Under the pieces are notes generated by a model that was not told the origin of the DNA, made no database searches, and saw only the letters and a program-made list of their open reading frames with translations. From the NCBI GenBank assembly GCA_021296435.1, contig JAGWAK010000018.1, positions 32,055 through 44,562 on the forward strand: a stretch of 12,508 bases of DNA, in the 5' to 3' direction. Within the stretch, counting starts at the first letter, position 1. Every line of letters starts with the position of its first letter. The translations under genes were made by a program, and so were the position numbers. Shown here piece after piece: positions 6,791 through 12,508 of the stretch. Source of the DNA: Acidimicrobiia bacterium. Lineage in GTDB: Bacteria > Actinomycetota > Acidimicrobiia > Acidimicrobiales > CATQHL01.

Positions 6791-8122
6791 GTGAGTGCGG
6801 TGAGCAACAGCCGACCCACGGCGCCGCAATCGACGACCGGGGAGCGGGCCCGGCCGCCCAGCGTCGACTCGCTGGCGCAGTCGCTCGCCGGCACCGGCCT
6901 GCCGCACGGGCTGCTCGTGGATGCCGCCCGGGAGGCCATCGCCGCCGGTGACCCCGGCAGCGCCGCCGAGCGCGCCGCCGCCATGGAGCGGTCGCTGCTA
7001 CGGCCCGTGATCAACGCCACCGGCGTCCTGCTTCACACCAACCTGGGCAGGGCACCGCTGGGAACGGCCGCTGCGGGCGGCACCGGCGGGCCCGCCACAC
7101 CGCTGCGCTACAGCAACCTGGAATTCGACACCCAGCGCGGCGTCCGGGGGGATCGCCATGCCCATGCCGGAGGCCTGCTGGCGAAACTCTGCGGGGCCGA
7201 GGCCGCCCTGGTGGTCAACAACTGCGCGGCCGCGGTGACCCTGGCGCTGGGCGCGCTGGCAGCAGGGCGCGGCGTGGCGGTCAGCCGCGGCGAACTCGTC
7301 GAGATCGGCGGCGGCTTCCGGGTACCGGAGATCGTGGCGCAGTCGGGGGCGCGGCTGGTGGAGGTGGGCACCACGAACCGCACCCGGCGCCAGGACTACG
7401 CGGTTGCCACCGAGGCAGGCGACGTGGCGCTGTGCCTGCGGGTGCACCAATCCAACTACCGCATCGTGGGGTTCACCGAGGCGCCGGCGGTCGGCGAGCT
7501 GGCGGACCTTGGCGTGCCGCTCGTGGTCGACATCGGCTCGGGCCTGGTTGACGAGGCCTGCCAGTGGCTGGCGGGCGGGCCGCCGGCGTGGCTGCGCGGC
7601 GAGCCCGCGGCCCGCCAGACCCTCGCCGCCGGCGCCGACTTGGTGACCTTCTCGGGCGACAAGCTGCTCGGCGGTCCGCAGGCGGGCATCATCGCCGGGA
7701 GCGCCGAGCTGGTGCAGCGCTGTGCCCGCCATCCCCTGGCCCGCGCCTTTCGGGCAGGCGGCCTGGTGCTGGGCACGCTGCAGTCGCTGGCGCTCACCTA
7801 CCTGCACCGGTGCGGCGACGACATCCCCTTCTGGCACATGGCGACTCGCCCGGTCGGTGAGTTGCGTGCCCGCGCCGAGGCACTCGGCGTCGGCGAGGTG
7901 TGCGACATGGCGGCCACCACCGGCGGCGGCACCCTGCCGGGGGTGGAGATCCCCTCTGCGGGAATCAGCCTCGAGGGCGACATGGCTGCGGCCCTGCGTG
8001 ACGGCGACGTACCGGTCGTCGCCCGCGTCGCCGGTCAGCGCACCTACCTGGACCTGCGCACCGTGGATCCCGCCGACGACGCCATCCTGGCCACCGTCGC
8101 CCGCAGCGCCTGCGGGACCTAG
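6791..8122 (+). CDS. selA: L-seryl-tRNA(Sec) selenium transferase
   Basis: PLP enzyme that converts Ser-tRNA(Sec) to selenocysteinyl-tRNA(Sec) using selenophosphate. The 443 residues are close to the bacterial norm (about 460). Motifs are INATGVLLHTNLGRAPL near the N-terminus, the cofactor-pocket stretch VVNNCAAAVTLALGALA, EVGTTNRT, SNYRIVGF, VVDIGSGLVDE, and TFSGDKLLGGPQAGI with the PLP lysine at K291. I chose GTG 6791, preceded by AAGGGG at 6778-6783; a second in-frame GTG at 6800 is possible. It sits 12 nt after the acyl-CoA dehydrogenase and 27 nt before selB. It depends on SelD and tRNA(Sec), neither seen in this window. Confidence 0.97.
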   Translation: MSAVSNSRPTAPQSTTGERARPPSVDSLAQSLAGTGLPHGLLVDAAREAIAAGDPGSAAERAAAMERSLLRPVINATGVLLHTNLGRAPLGTAAAGGTGGPATPLRYSNLEFDTQRGVRGDRHAHAGGLLAKLCGAEAALVVNNCAAAVTLALGALAAGRGVAVSRGELVEIGGGFRVPEIVAQSGARLVEVGTTNRTRRQDYAVATEAGDVALCLRVHQSNYRIVGFTEAPAVGELADLGVPLVVDIGSGLVDEACQWLAGGPPAWLRGEPAARQTLAAGADLVTFSGDKLLGGPQAGIIAGSAELVQRCARHPLARAFRAGGLVLGTLQSLALTYLHRCGDDIPFWHMATRPVGELRARAEALGVGEVCDMAATTGGGTLPGVEIPSAGISLEGDMAAALRDGDVPVVARVAGQRTYLDLRTVDPADDAILATVARSACGT

Positions 8123-8149
8123 GCCGGCGGATCCTCCGGCGAGGGCAGC

Positions 8150-9916
8150 GTGCACGTCGTCGCCACCGCCGGCCACGTCGACCACGGCAAGTCCACGCTG
8201 GTCAAGGGCCTGACCGGCACCGACCCCGACCGGTTCGAGGAGGAGCGCCGCCGCGGCCTGACGATCGACCTGGGATTCGCCTCGGTCGAACTGCCGAGCG
8301 GCAGGCGCTGTGCCATCGTGGACGTGCCGGGCCACATCAGGTTCATCCGGAACATGCTGGCCGGTGTGGGTGCCGTCGACGCCTGCATCTTCGTCGTGGC
8401 CGCCACCGAGGGCTGGAAGCCGCAATCCGAGGAGCATCTGCGCATCCTGGAACTGCTGGGGATCACCAGTGGCCTGGTCGTGCTCACCAAGGTGGATCTG
8501 GTGGACACCGAGTTGGCCGAGATCGCCCGCCTGGACGTCTCGGACCATCTGGCGGGCACGTTCCTGGCGGGCGCGGAGATCGTGGCGGTCGACGGCGTCT
8601 CGGGGACGGGTATGGCGTCCTTCGCCGCCGCCCTGGACCGGCTGCTGGCCCGCACCCCCACCGCCGTCGACGCCGACCGGCCACGGATGTGGGTGGACCG
8701 GGCGTTCGTGGCGCCCGGGGCGGGGACCGTGGTCACCGGCACGCTCACGGGAGGCTCGGTGCGCGTGGGTGACGAACTGGCCGTCCGGCCGGGCCTGCGG
8801 CAAGTGCGGGTGCGCGCCATCCAGAGCCTCTACGAATCGCAGACCAGCGTTGCCCCTGGACACCGGACCGCTCTCAACCTCGTCGGCGTGAACCACGGCG
8901 ACGTCGGCCGCGGCGACGTGGTGGTTCGATTCGACCAGTGGCACCTGACCCCTACCGTCGACGCCTCCCTGGGTGTGCTGCAATCGCTGGACCACGAGGT
9001 CTCCCGGCGGGGGGCCTACGTGGCCTACCTGGGCGCGGGTGAGTTCAGTGTGCGGATGCGCATCCTGGGCAGCGAGTCCCTACAGCCCGGCAGCGCGGGC
9101 GCGGTGCGGCTGCACCTGCCCTGCCGGCTGCCGCTCAGCCCCGGCGACCGCTTCGTCCTGCGCGAGAGCGGTCGGGGCGAGACGGTCGGCGGCGGTGAGA
9201 TCCTCGACGTGGACCCGCGCCTGCGCGCCGCGGTGGCCCGGCCCGATCGCTCCGTGGAGCGGGTCATCGCCGAGCGGGGCTGGGTGCGGCCCGACGACCT
9301 GTGGCGTCTCACCGGCGAGCGACGCGCACCCGATCTGGCGGGTTGGGTGGTGGATCCCGAGGCCCTGGAGGCGGCACAGGCGGGGATCAGGGAGCGGCTC
9401 GCCGGGGCGTCGGATCTGGGACTCGACCTGGCCGGCCTCAGCGAGCAGGAGCGGGCCGTGGCCACCCATCTCGACGGCGTCGTCATCGAGGCGGGACGGG
9501 TGCATCCCGCCCGGCGGGTCGACACGCTGGCCGAGCATCCGTTCCTGGCCGCACTGGCACAGCAGCCCTTCGCGCCGCCCGAGCCAACGGCGGCGGGTGT
9601 GCCCGCCGTGGCGCCGGCGGAACTGCGGGAGATGTTGCGGCGGGGCTTGGTGGTTTCCCAAGACGGCGTGGTCTTCCCCGCCGCCGCCGTGGACCGTGCG
9701 GCCGAGGTGGTGGCCGGACTGCTCGAGGCGCGTCCCGAGGGGTTCACCGTGGCCGAGTTCCGCGACGCCGTCGGGACGACCCGGAAGTACGCCCTACCGC
9801 TGCTGGCGGCTCTGGACGCCGGCGGCATGACCCGCCGCCGCGGCGACCTGCGCATCGCGGGGCGCCGCCTCGGGGGCCGGGATGGGAACAACGCGCCCGC
9901 CGGCGGCGCGAACTGA
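8150..9916 (+). CDS. selB: Selenocysteine-specific elongation factor SelB
   Basis: GTPase that brings Sec-tRNA to UGA codons followed by a SECIS hairpin in the mRNA. The 588-residue length is close to E. coli SelB. The G domain shows GHVDHGKS (8-15), switch I RGLTIDLGFA (35-44), DVPGH (58-62) and TKVD (113-116, in place of the usual NKxD, common in SelB). EF-Tu-like beta-barrel domains follow (about 175-340), with DRAFVAPGAGTVVTGTL and the segment RFVLRESGRGETVGGG. The C-terminal winged-helix repeats end with TTRKYALPLLAALD and TRRRGDLRIAGRR, the RNA-binding part characteristic of SelB. The start is GTG 8150 behind GAGGG at 8141-8145. It is the last gene of the plus-strand block, followed by a strong hairpin. 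Confidence 0.96.
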   Translation: MHVVATAGHVDHGKSTLVKGLTGTDPDRFEEERRRGLTIDLGFASVELPSGRRCAIVDVPGHIRFIRNMLAGVGAVDACIFVVAATEGWKPQSEEHLRILELLGITSGLVVLTKVDLVDTELAEIARLDVSDHLAGTFLAGAEIVAVDGVSGTGMASFAAALDRLLARTPTAVDADRPRMWVDRAFVAPGAGTVVTGTLTGGSVRVGDELAVRPGLRQVRVRAIQSLYESQTSVAPGHRTALNLVGVNHGDVGRGDVVVRFDQWHLTPTVDASLGVLQSLDHEVSRRGAYVAYLGAGEFSVRMRILGSESLQPGSAGAVRLHLPCRLPLSPGDRFVLRESGRGETVGGGEILDVDPRLRAAVARPDRSVERVIAERGWVRPDDLWRLTGERRAPDLAGWVVDPEALEAAQAGIRERLAGASDLGLDLAGLSEQERAVATHLDGVVIEAGRVHPARRVDTLAEHPFLAALAQQPFAPPEPTAAGVPAVAPAELREMLRRGLVVSQDGVVFPAAAVDRAAEVVAGLLEARPEGFTVAEFRDAVGTTRKYALPLLAALDAGGMTRRRGDLRIAGRRLGGRDGNNAPAGGAN

Positions 9917-9923
9917 GAGGCGC

Positions 9924-9957
9924 TTCCTCGTCGGCGCCTGCAAGGCGCCACGAGGAA
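9924..9957. terminator. Strong hairpin between convergent selB and whiB-like genes
   Basis: TTCCTCGT plus GGCGCC pairs with GGCGCC plus ACGAGGAA: a 14-bp stem with one bulged C (9932) and a TGCAA loop. It fills the 44-bp gap between the selB stop and the stop of the convergent whiB-like gene and is nearly symmetric, so it can act on both strands. There is no long T-run on either side, which is usual for terminators in high-GC actinobacteria. Confidence 0.8.
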
Positions 9958-9960
9958 TCT

Positions 9961-10209
9961 TCAGAGCAGCCGGCGGCGCTCCTGCTCGTTCAGCCCGCCC
10001 CAGATGCCATGGGGCTCGCGGATCCGCAGGGCGTACTCCAGGCACTCGGTAATCACCGTGCACTGGGCGCAGATGGCCTTGGCGCGGCGCTCGCGCTCGG
10101 ATCTCTCGTCCTTCGCCTCCGCCACCGTCGGCGGGAAGAACACCACCGACTGGGGGCCCCTGCAGGCCGCCCGCATCTGCCATTCGACACCGTCGGTGAT
10201 CGCGCTCAC
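9961..10209 (-). CDS. WhiB-family Fe-S transcriptional regulator
   Basis: Small actinobacterial regulators that bind a [4Fe-4S] cluster and act with the primary sigma factor in gene control and redox sensing. From GTG 10209 the protein has 82 residues with the four cluster cysteines C16 (RAACRG), C47 and C50 (CAQC) and C56 (TECL), and the turn and basic tail GIWGGLNEQERRRLL that follow them. It is close in size to WhiB1. The frame is open upstream to 10383 and an ATG exists at 10248, but that ATG lies inside the spacer of the likely promoter. GTG 10209 has AGGGG 7 nt before it. The product is a minimal WhiB with almost nothing beyond the core. Which WhiB class it belongs to cannot be decided by eye. 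Confidence 0.93.
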   Translation of the reverse strand: MSAITDGVEWQMRAACRGPQSVVFFPPTVAEAKDERSERERRAKAICAQCTVITECLEYALRIREPHGIWGGLNEQERRRLL

Positions 10210-10216
10210 CCGCACA

Positions 10217-10221
10217 CCCCT
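10217..10221 (-). promoter_or_regulatory. Probable ribosome binding site of the whiB-like gene
   Basis: AGGGG on the minus strand, 7 nt before GTG 10209. It helps choose this start over GTG 10215, which would be too close, and over ATG 10248. Confidence 0.5.
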
Positions 10222-10233
10222 GTCACGGCAGCG

Positions 10234-10262
10234 ACCATAGGACGGCATTCGAGCCAACACAA
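10234..10262 (-). promoter_or_regulatory. Sigma-A-type promoter of the whiB-like gene
   Basis: On the minus strand TTGTGT (10257-10262) and TATGGT (10234-10239) are separated by exactly 17 nt. Predicted transcription start is near 10227, giving a leader of about 18 nt with the AGGGG ribosome binding site. It lies in the 94-bp gap downstream of the NfeD-like gene, so whiB has its own promoter. Confidence 0.6.
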
Positions 10263-10303
10263 GACGAAATCCGAGATTCGCCGACAGCGGGTCGGCCGTG
10301 CCG

Positions 10304-11740
10304 CTAGATGGTCTCCTCGGCGGCCTCGTGGGCCGATCCAGCCTCATCTGCGTCGCCATCGTCAGCGTCGGAACCGCCCTCATCGGCGTCGCTCACCGGA
10401 GAGACCTCCAGGAGTAGTCCGTCGATGCCGGTGACCTCCACCGGCCCCCCGGGCGGGATCGGCGAGGCCCGGAAGGTGCGCGCCCGCCAGAGGCTCTCGG
10501 CGATCCGCACCACCCCGAACGGGTGCAGAGGCTCCACGGCCTCGCCGCGCATCCCGATCATCCATTCGCGGCCGATGGTGGGCGTGGAGAAGCGGCTGCG
10601 TATGAGCGGCGGCATGCCACCCAGGACCCCGAACATGAGCCCGACGAGCCCTCCCAGCATGGGCACCCAAGACATGGAGACGCCGTCGTAGAGCGTGAGG
10701 GTGCCGACGACCACACTGGCGGTGCCGATGGCTGTCCAGATACGCGGCACGCCGGTCTGGACGTCGATGGCGAAGGCGAAGAAGGCGAAGACGATCAGGG
10801 CGATGGCGTAGCCGTTGGTCGGCAGCACCGCCAGCCCGTACAGCGCCAGGATGCCGCTGGCGGCGCCGGTGACGCCGGCGATTCCCACGCCGGCCGTGTA
10901 CAGCTCCAGCAACAGCAGCGACAGCGCAATCAGCAGCAGCAGGTACGCCAGCGGCGGGCTCGCCACGGTGTGCATGATCCCGCCGACGAACGGCAGACTC
11001 ACGAATTGCACCGAGGATTGCGGTTCGAGGCGGATCTCGCCGGTCTCGCCGTTGGTGACCTCGACGGTCTCGAAGCCCAGGTCCTCGAGCGTGAACAGGA
11101 ACTCACCGAGCGTCGGCGCCGCCGCGGGCGTCACGCCGGCGGTGGTGGCCTCGCTGTGGTTCACCGTGCGGTCGGCCAAGAGCGTCGCGTTCGATCCCCA
11201 GAGCCGGCCGAAGCGGTCGCAGTCGAGCACCTGGTCGCCGGTGTCGCCCAAGCGCGCTCCCGGTGCCACGCCCACCCGGTCGGCGAGGGCCAGGAGTTGT
11301 GCGACTTCGCCCGTGGCGCGGGCTCCCGAGGGGCCAACCCAGGCAGTGACCGGCACCTGCGAGTCCACGATGGCATCGGCGATGACCGCCAGTTCCGCCT
11401 CGTCCACCACGGCGCGGCGACTGTCAATCCGCAGGACGATGAACAGCACGCCACTGCCGGGCTGGGAGGCACGGCTGATGCGGTCGATCACGAAGTCGCT
11501 GAGCACCGGATCCATCAGGCCGACCACCTCGACGACCTGCACCAGGTCCGCACCGGCCTCCGGTGCCCGGGACACCGCGGGGGTAACGGCGCCGGTGGGA
11601 CAGGCCTGCGCCTGTGCGGTGACCGGGCCCGAAGGTGCCAGCAGCCAGCCCGCCGTGGCGACGACCAACCCCAGCAGCACTCGCCTCGCCAAGGTGGCGC
11701 CACGGCGCGCGCCGGAAGGCAGGGGAGAACTCCAGTGCAT
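10304..11740 (-). CDS. NfeD/ClpP-class membrane protein, probable inactive protease
   Basis: NfeD long forms join a ClpP-like serine protease domain, a membrane region and a C-terminal OB-fold, and are often paired with SPFH/flotillin proteins. Here 478 residues show a signal peptide (RR at 19-20, hydrophobic 21-36, possible cut after AQA near 46), a ClpP-like domain (about 66-230), several membrane segments (about 262-280, 283-303, 308-327, 335-350 and 358-378), an OB-type domain (about 394-448: GMRGEAVEPLHPFG, VEVTGIDGLLLEV) and an acidic tail of Asp, Glu, Gly and Ala. In the motif GARATGEVAQLLALADRVGVAPGARLG, Gly144 takes the place of the catalytic Ser of active relatives (GASAASAG pattern). 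The catalytic Lys is also absent: the whole protein has no lysine. Start ATG 11740 lies 7 nt after the STAS gene stop, without a clear Shine-Dalgarno, which suggests coupling. No SPFH gene is in view. Confidence 0.85.
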   Translation of the reverse strand: MHWSSPLPSGARRGATLARRVLLGLVVATAGWLLAPSGPVTAQAQACPTGAVTPAVSRAPEAGADLVQVVEVVGLMDPVLSDFVIDRISRASQPGSGVLFIVLRIDSRRAVVDEAELAVIADAIVDSQVPVTAWVGPSGARATGEVAQLLALADRVGVAPGARLGDTGDQVLDCDRFGRLWGSNATLLADRTVNHSEATTAGVTPAAAPTLGEFLFTLEDLGFETVEVTNGETGEIRLEPQSSVQFVSLPFVGGIMHTVASPPLAYLLLLIALSLLLLELYTAGVGIAGVTGAASGILALYGLAVLPTNGYAIALIVFAFFAFAIDVQTGVPRIWTAIGTASVVVGTLTLYDGVSMSWVPMLGGLVGLMFGVLGGMPPLIRSRFSTPTIGREWMIGMRGEAVEPLHPFGVVRIAESLWRARTFRASPIPPGGPVEVTGIDGLLLEVSPVSDADEGGSDADDGDADEAGSAHEAAEETI

Positions 11741-11747
11741 TAGAGGG

Positions 11748-12095
11748 TCAGGAATCGTCGACGGGACCGAGCGCCTCGAGGGCCGCCTGCATGGTCTCCA
11801 CCATCGGAACGATCCGGTCGAAGCCGGTCGTGTGCAGCAGCCGGGTTATCGCAGGTCGATCGCAGAGCACCGAGATTGTCCCACCGCCGTCGCGCACCCG
11901 CCGGATGCCCCCGATGAGAGCACCGAGACCGGCCGAGTCCATGAACGGGACGCCGCTCAGATCCACCACCAAGCGAGCCGTCTCCTCGACGCCGTTGAGG
12001 GCCTCGCGGAAGTCGCCGACCGTGTAGGCGTCGAGTTCGCCGATCGGCCGGCAGATGGTGTGGTCCTCCGCGACTTCCACCTGAACCTCGAACAC
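11748..12095 (-). CDS. STAS-domain anti-sigma factor antagonist (SpoIIAA-like)
   Basis: Single STAS domain of 115 residues. In SpoIIAA/RsbV-type partner switching, the unphosphorylated form binds an anti-sigma kinase and frees a sigma factor. The key phosphorylatable serine is S54 in DLSGVPFMDSAGLGALIG, which is the family signature, preceded by the strand ARLVVDL. The N-terminal strand (FEVQVEV, then GELDAYT) also matches. The start is GTG 12095 behind GGGAGG. No anti-sigma kinase or sigma factor gene lies beside it. The NfeD-like gene follows at 7 nt, so the two are likely co-expressed, an unusual pairing. Confidence 0.9.
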   Translation of the reverse strand: MFEVQVEVAEDHTICRPIGELDAYTVGDFREALNGVEETARLVVDLSGVPFMDSAGLGALIGGIRRVRDGGGTISVLCDRPAITRLLHTTGFDRIVPMVETMQAALEALGPVDDS

Positions 12096-12102
12096 GCGGC
12101 AA

Positions 12103-12108
12103 CCTCCC
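12103..12108 (-). promoter_or_regulatory. Ribosome binding site of the STAS gene
   Basis: GGGAGG on the minus strand, 7 nt before the GTG at 12095; this decides the GTG start. Confidence 0.75.
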
Positions 12109-12135
12109 GTCTCGTCGGGGATGCTACCGCCCCGG

Positions 12136-12141
12136 TAGCCT
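12136..12141 (+). promoter_or_regulatory. Possible -10 element for a leaderless receiver-gene transcript
   Basis: TAGCCT fits TANNNT and lies 6 nt before the ATG at 12148, which would make that A the first transcribed base. No Shine-Dalgarno precedes the ATG. The only room is the 52-bp divergent gap shared with the STAS gene. No -35 box is recognised. Confidence 0.3.
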
Positions 12142-12147
12142 CACGGT

Positions 12148-12456
12148 ATGGCCGACGTGCTACTGGCAACCGACGCCGATTGGACGTTCGACGAGGTTGC
12201 CGGCGCTCTCGCCGACGATGACACCCGCGTCAGCCGGGTTCGCTCGGGGCGGGACTTGCTGGCCGTTACCGAGGAGTTGCAGCCCGAGTTGGTGGTCCTG
12301 GACCTCCAGATCGGCAGCATGGGCGGGATGGCGTCGTGCCTGGAACTGCGGGCCGAGAGTGACGCCGGTCGGCTGCGGTACCAGAAGGTGCTGATGCTGC
12401 TGGATCGGTCCGCGGATGTGTTCCTGGCCCGGCAACCGCGCGCCGACGGCTCGTAG
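12148..12456 (+). CDS. Receiver-like (REC) single-domain protein, cut short by TAG
   Basis: The 102 residues begin as a response-regulator receiver: strand ADVLLATDAD with acidic residues 9 and 11, and the phospho-acceptor candidate D52 in PELVVLDLQIGSMGGM. VLMLLDRSADVFLARQPRADG then corresponds to the end of the receiver fold. The frame stops at TAG 12454-12456, but the same frame goes on with ITPLNAYRLRR to the window edge, which looks like the usual final strand and helix (compare KPLDPFRLRR-type ends). The conserved Lys before Pro would be Thr here. Either a nonsense change has trimmed the last helix, or the base calls at TCGTAG are wrong. The gene is divergent from the STAS gene, with which a phosphorylation pathway could be shared. 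No output domain is visible. Confidence 0.65.
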   Translation: MADVLLATDADWTFDEVAGALADDDTRVSRVRSGRDLLAVTEELQPELVVLDLQIGSMGGMASCLELRAESDAGRLRYQKVLMLLDRSADVFLARQPRADGS

Positions 12457-12508
12457 ATCACACCCCTCAACGCCTACCGCCTACGCCGCGGGCGCGCCGC
12501 CCTCCCCC

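Noticed and set aside
6998..8995. Long minus-strand open frame of 665 codons opposite selA and selB
   Set aside because: It is rich in His, Gln, Arg and Gly, as expected of antisense to GC-rich codons, and it spans two well-supported genes on the other strand.
9917..9960. A selC tRNA in the hairpin region after selB
   Set aside because: The gap is only 44 bp, and the structure is a single stem-loop without the arms of a tRNA.
10246..10248. ATG start for the whiB-like gene giving 95 residues
   Set aside because: It lies between the -35 and -10 boxes of the apparent promoter and has no ribosome binding site.
10815..12221. Plus-strand open frame of 468 codons across the NfeD-like and STAS genes
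   Set aside because: It lies opposite two genes with signal peptide, membrane segments and a clear STAS motif; its own product is low-complexity Ser/Thr/Pro/Arg without domains.
12454..12456. TAG read as pyrrolysine, or as a Sec-type recoding signal linked to selA-selB
   Set aside because: SelB recodes UGA, not UAG. No pyrrolysine genes are seen, and a receiver domain would not be expected to need either residue.

Overview
The window is high-GC, gene-dense bacterial DNA with many GTG starts and short intergenic gaps. A WhiB-family gene places it in Actinomycetota. The A-type Fe-S carrier beside an Mrp ATPase without a CxxC motif, the adenylylatable GSI-type glutamine synthetase, and the STAS and NfeD genes all fit that phylum. 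An uncultured acidimicrobial-type lineage is my best guess, but that part is inference.

Left block, minus strand (4303 down to 1): an A-type Fe-S carrier (ErpA-like), an unusual fusion of a molybdenum-hydroxylase [2Fe-2S] subunit with a shortened molybdopterin-subunit-like region, glutamine synthetase glnA, and the glutaminase half of glutamine-dependent NAD synthetase nadE, which runs off the left edge. GlnA makes the glutamine that NadE uses as its ammonia donor. The Fe-S carrier is a plausible cluster source for the two-cluster fusion protein.

Middle block, plus strand (4457 to 9916): mrp/apbC, an acyl-CoA dehydrogenase, selA and selB, closely spaced as one probable operon. The mrp gene is broken by a local inversion of about 130 bp. 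Its missing middle, including the GVIENM and FGEGGG motifs, is encoded on the opposite strand at about 5281-5411, between intact 5' and 3' parts. SelA and SelB show that the organism, or its recent ancestor, inserts selenocysteine. No selC, selD or selenoprotein gene is visible here. A strong hairpin at 9924-9957 ends the block and separates it from the convergent whiB-like gene.

Right block: on the minus strand lie a small WhiB-like regulator with a readable sigma-A-type promoter, an NfeD/ClpP-class membrane protein that seems to have lost its catalytic serine and contains no lysine at all, and a SpoIIAA-like STAS protein. Divergent from these, on the plus strand, is a small receiver-like protein whose reading frame is cut by a TAG although recognisable receiver sequence continues to the window edge.

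The items most worth a second look are the mrp inversion, the compact Fe-S/molybdopterin fusion, the lysine-free NfeD pseudo-protease and the receiver gene with its internal stop. I did not find a clearly new multi-gene system. No tRNA, rRNA, CRISPR, insertion sequence or attachment site is visible, and there is no gene-free stretch longer than 300 bases.
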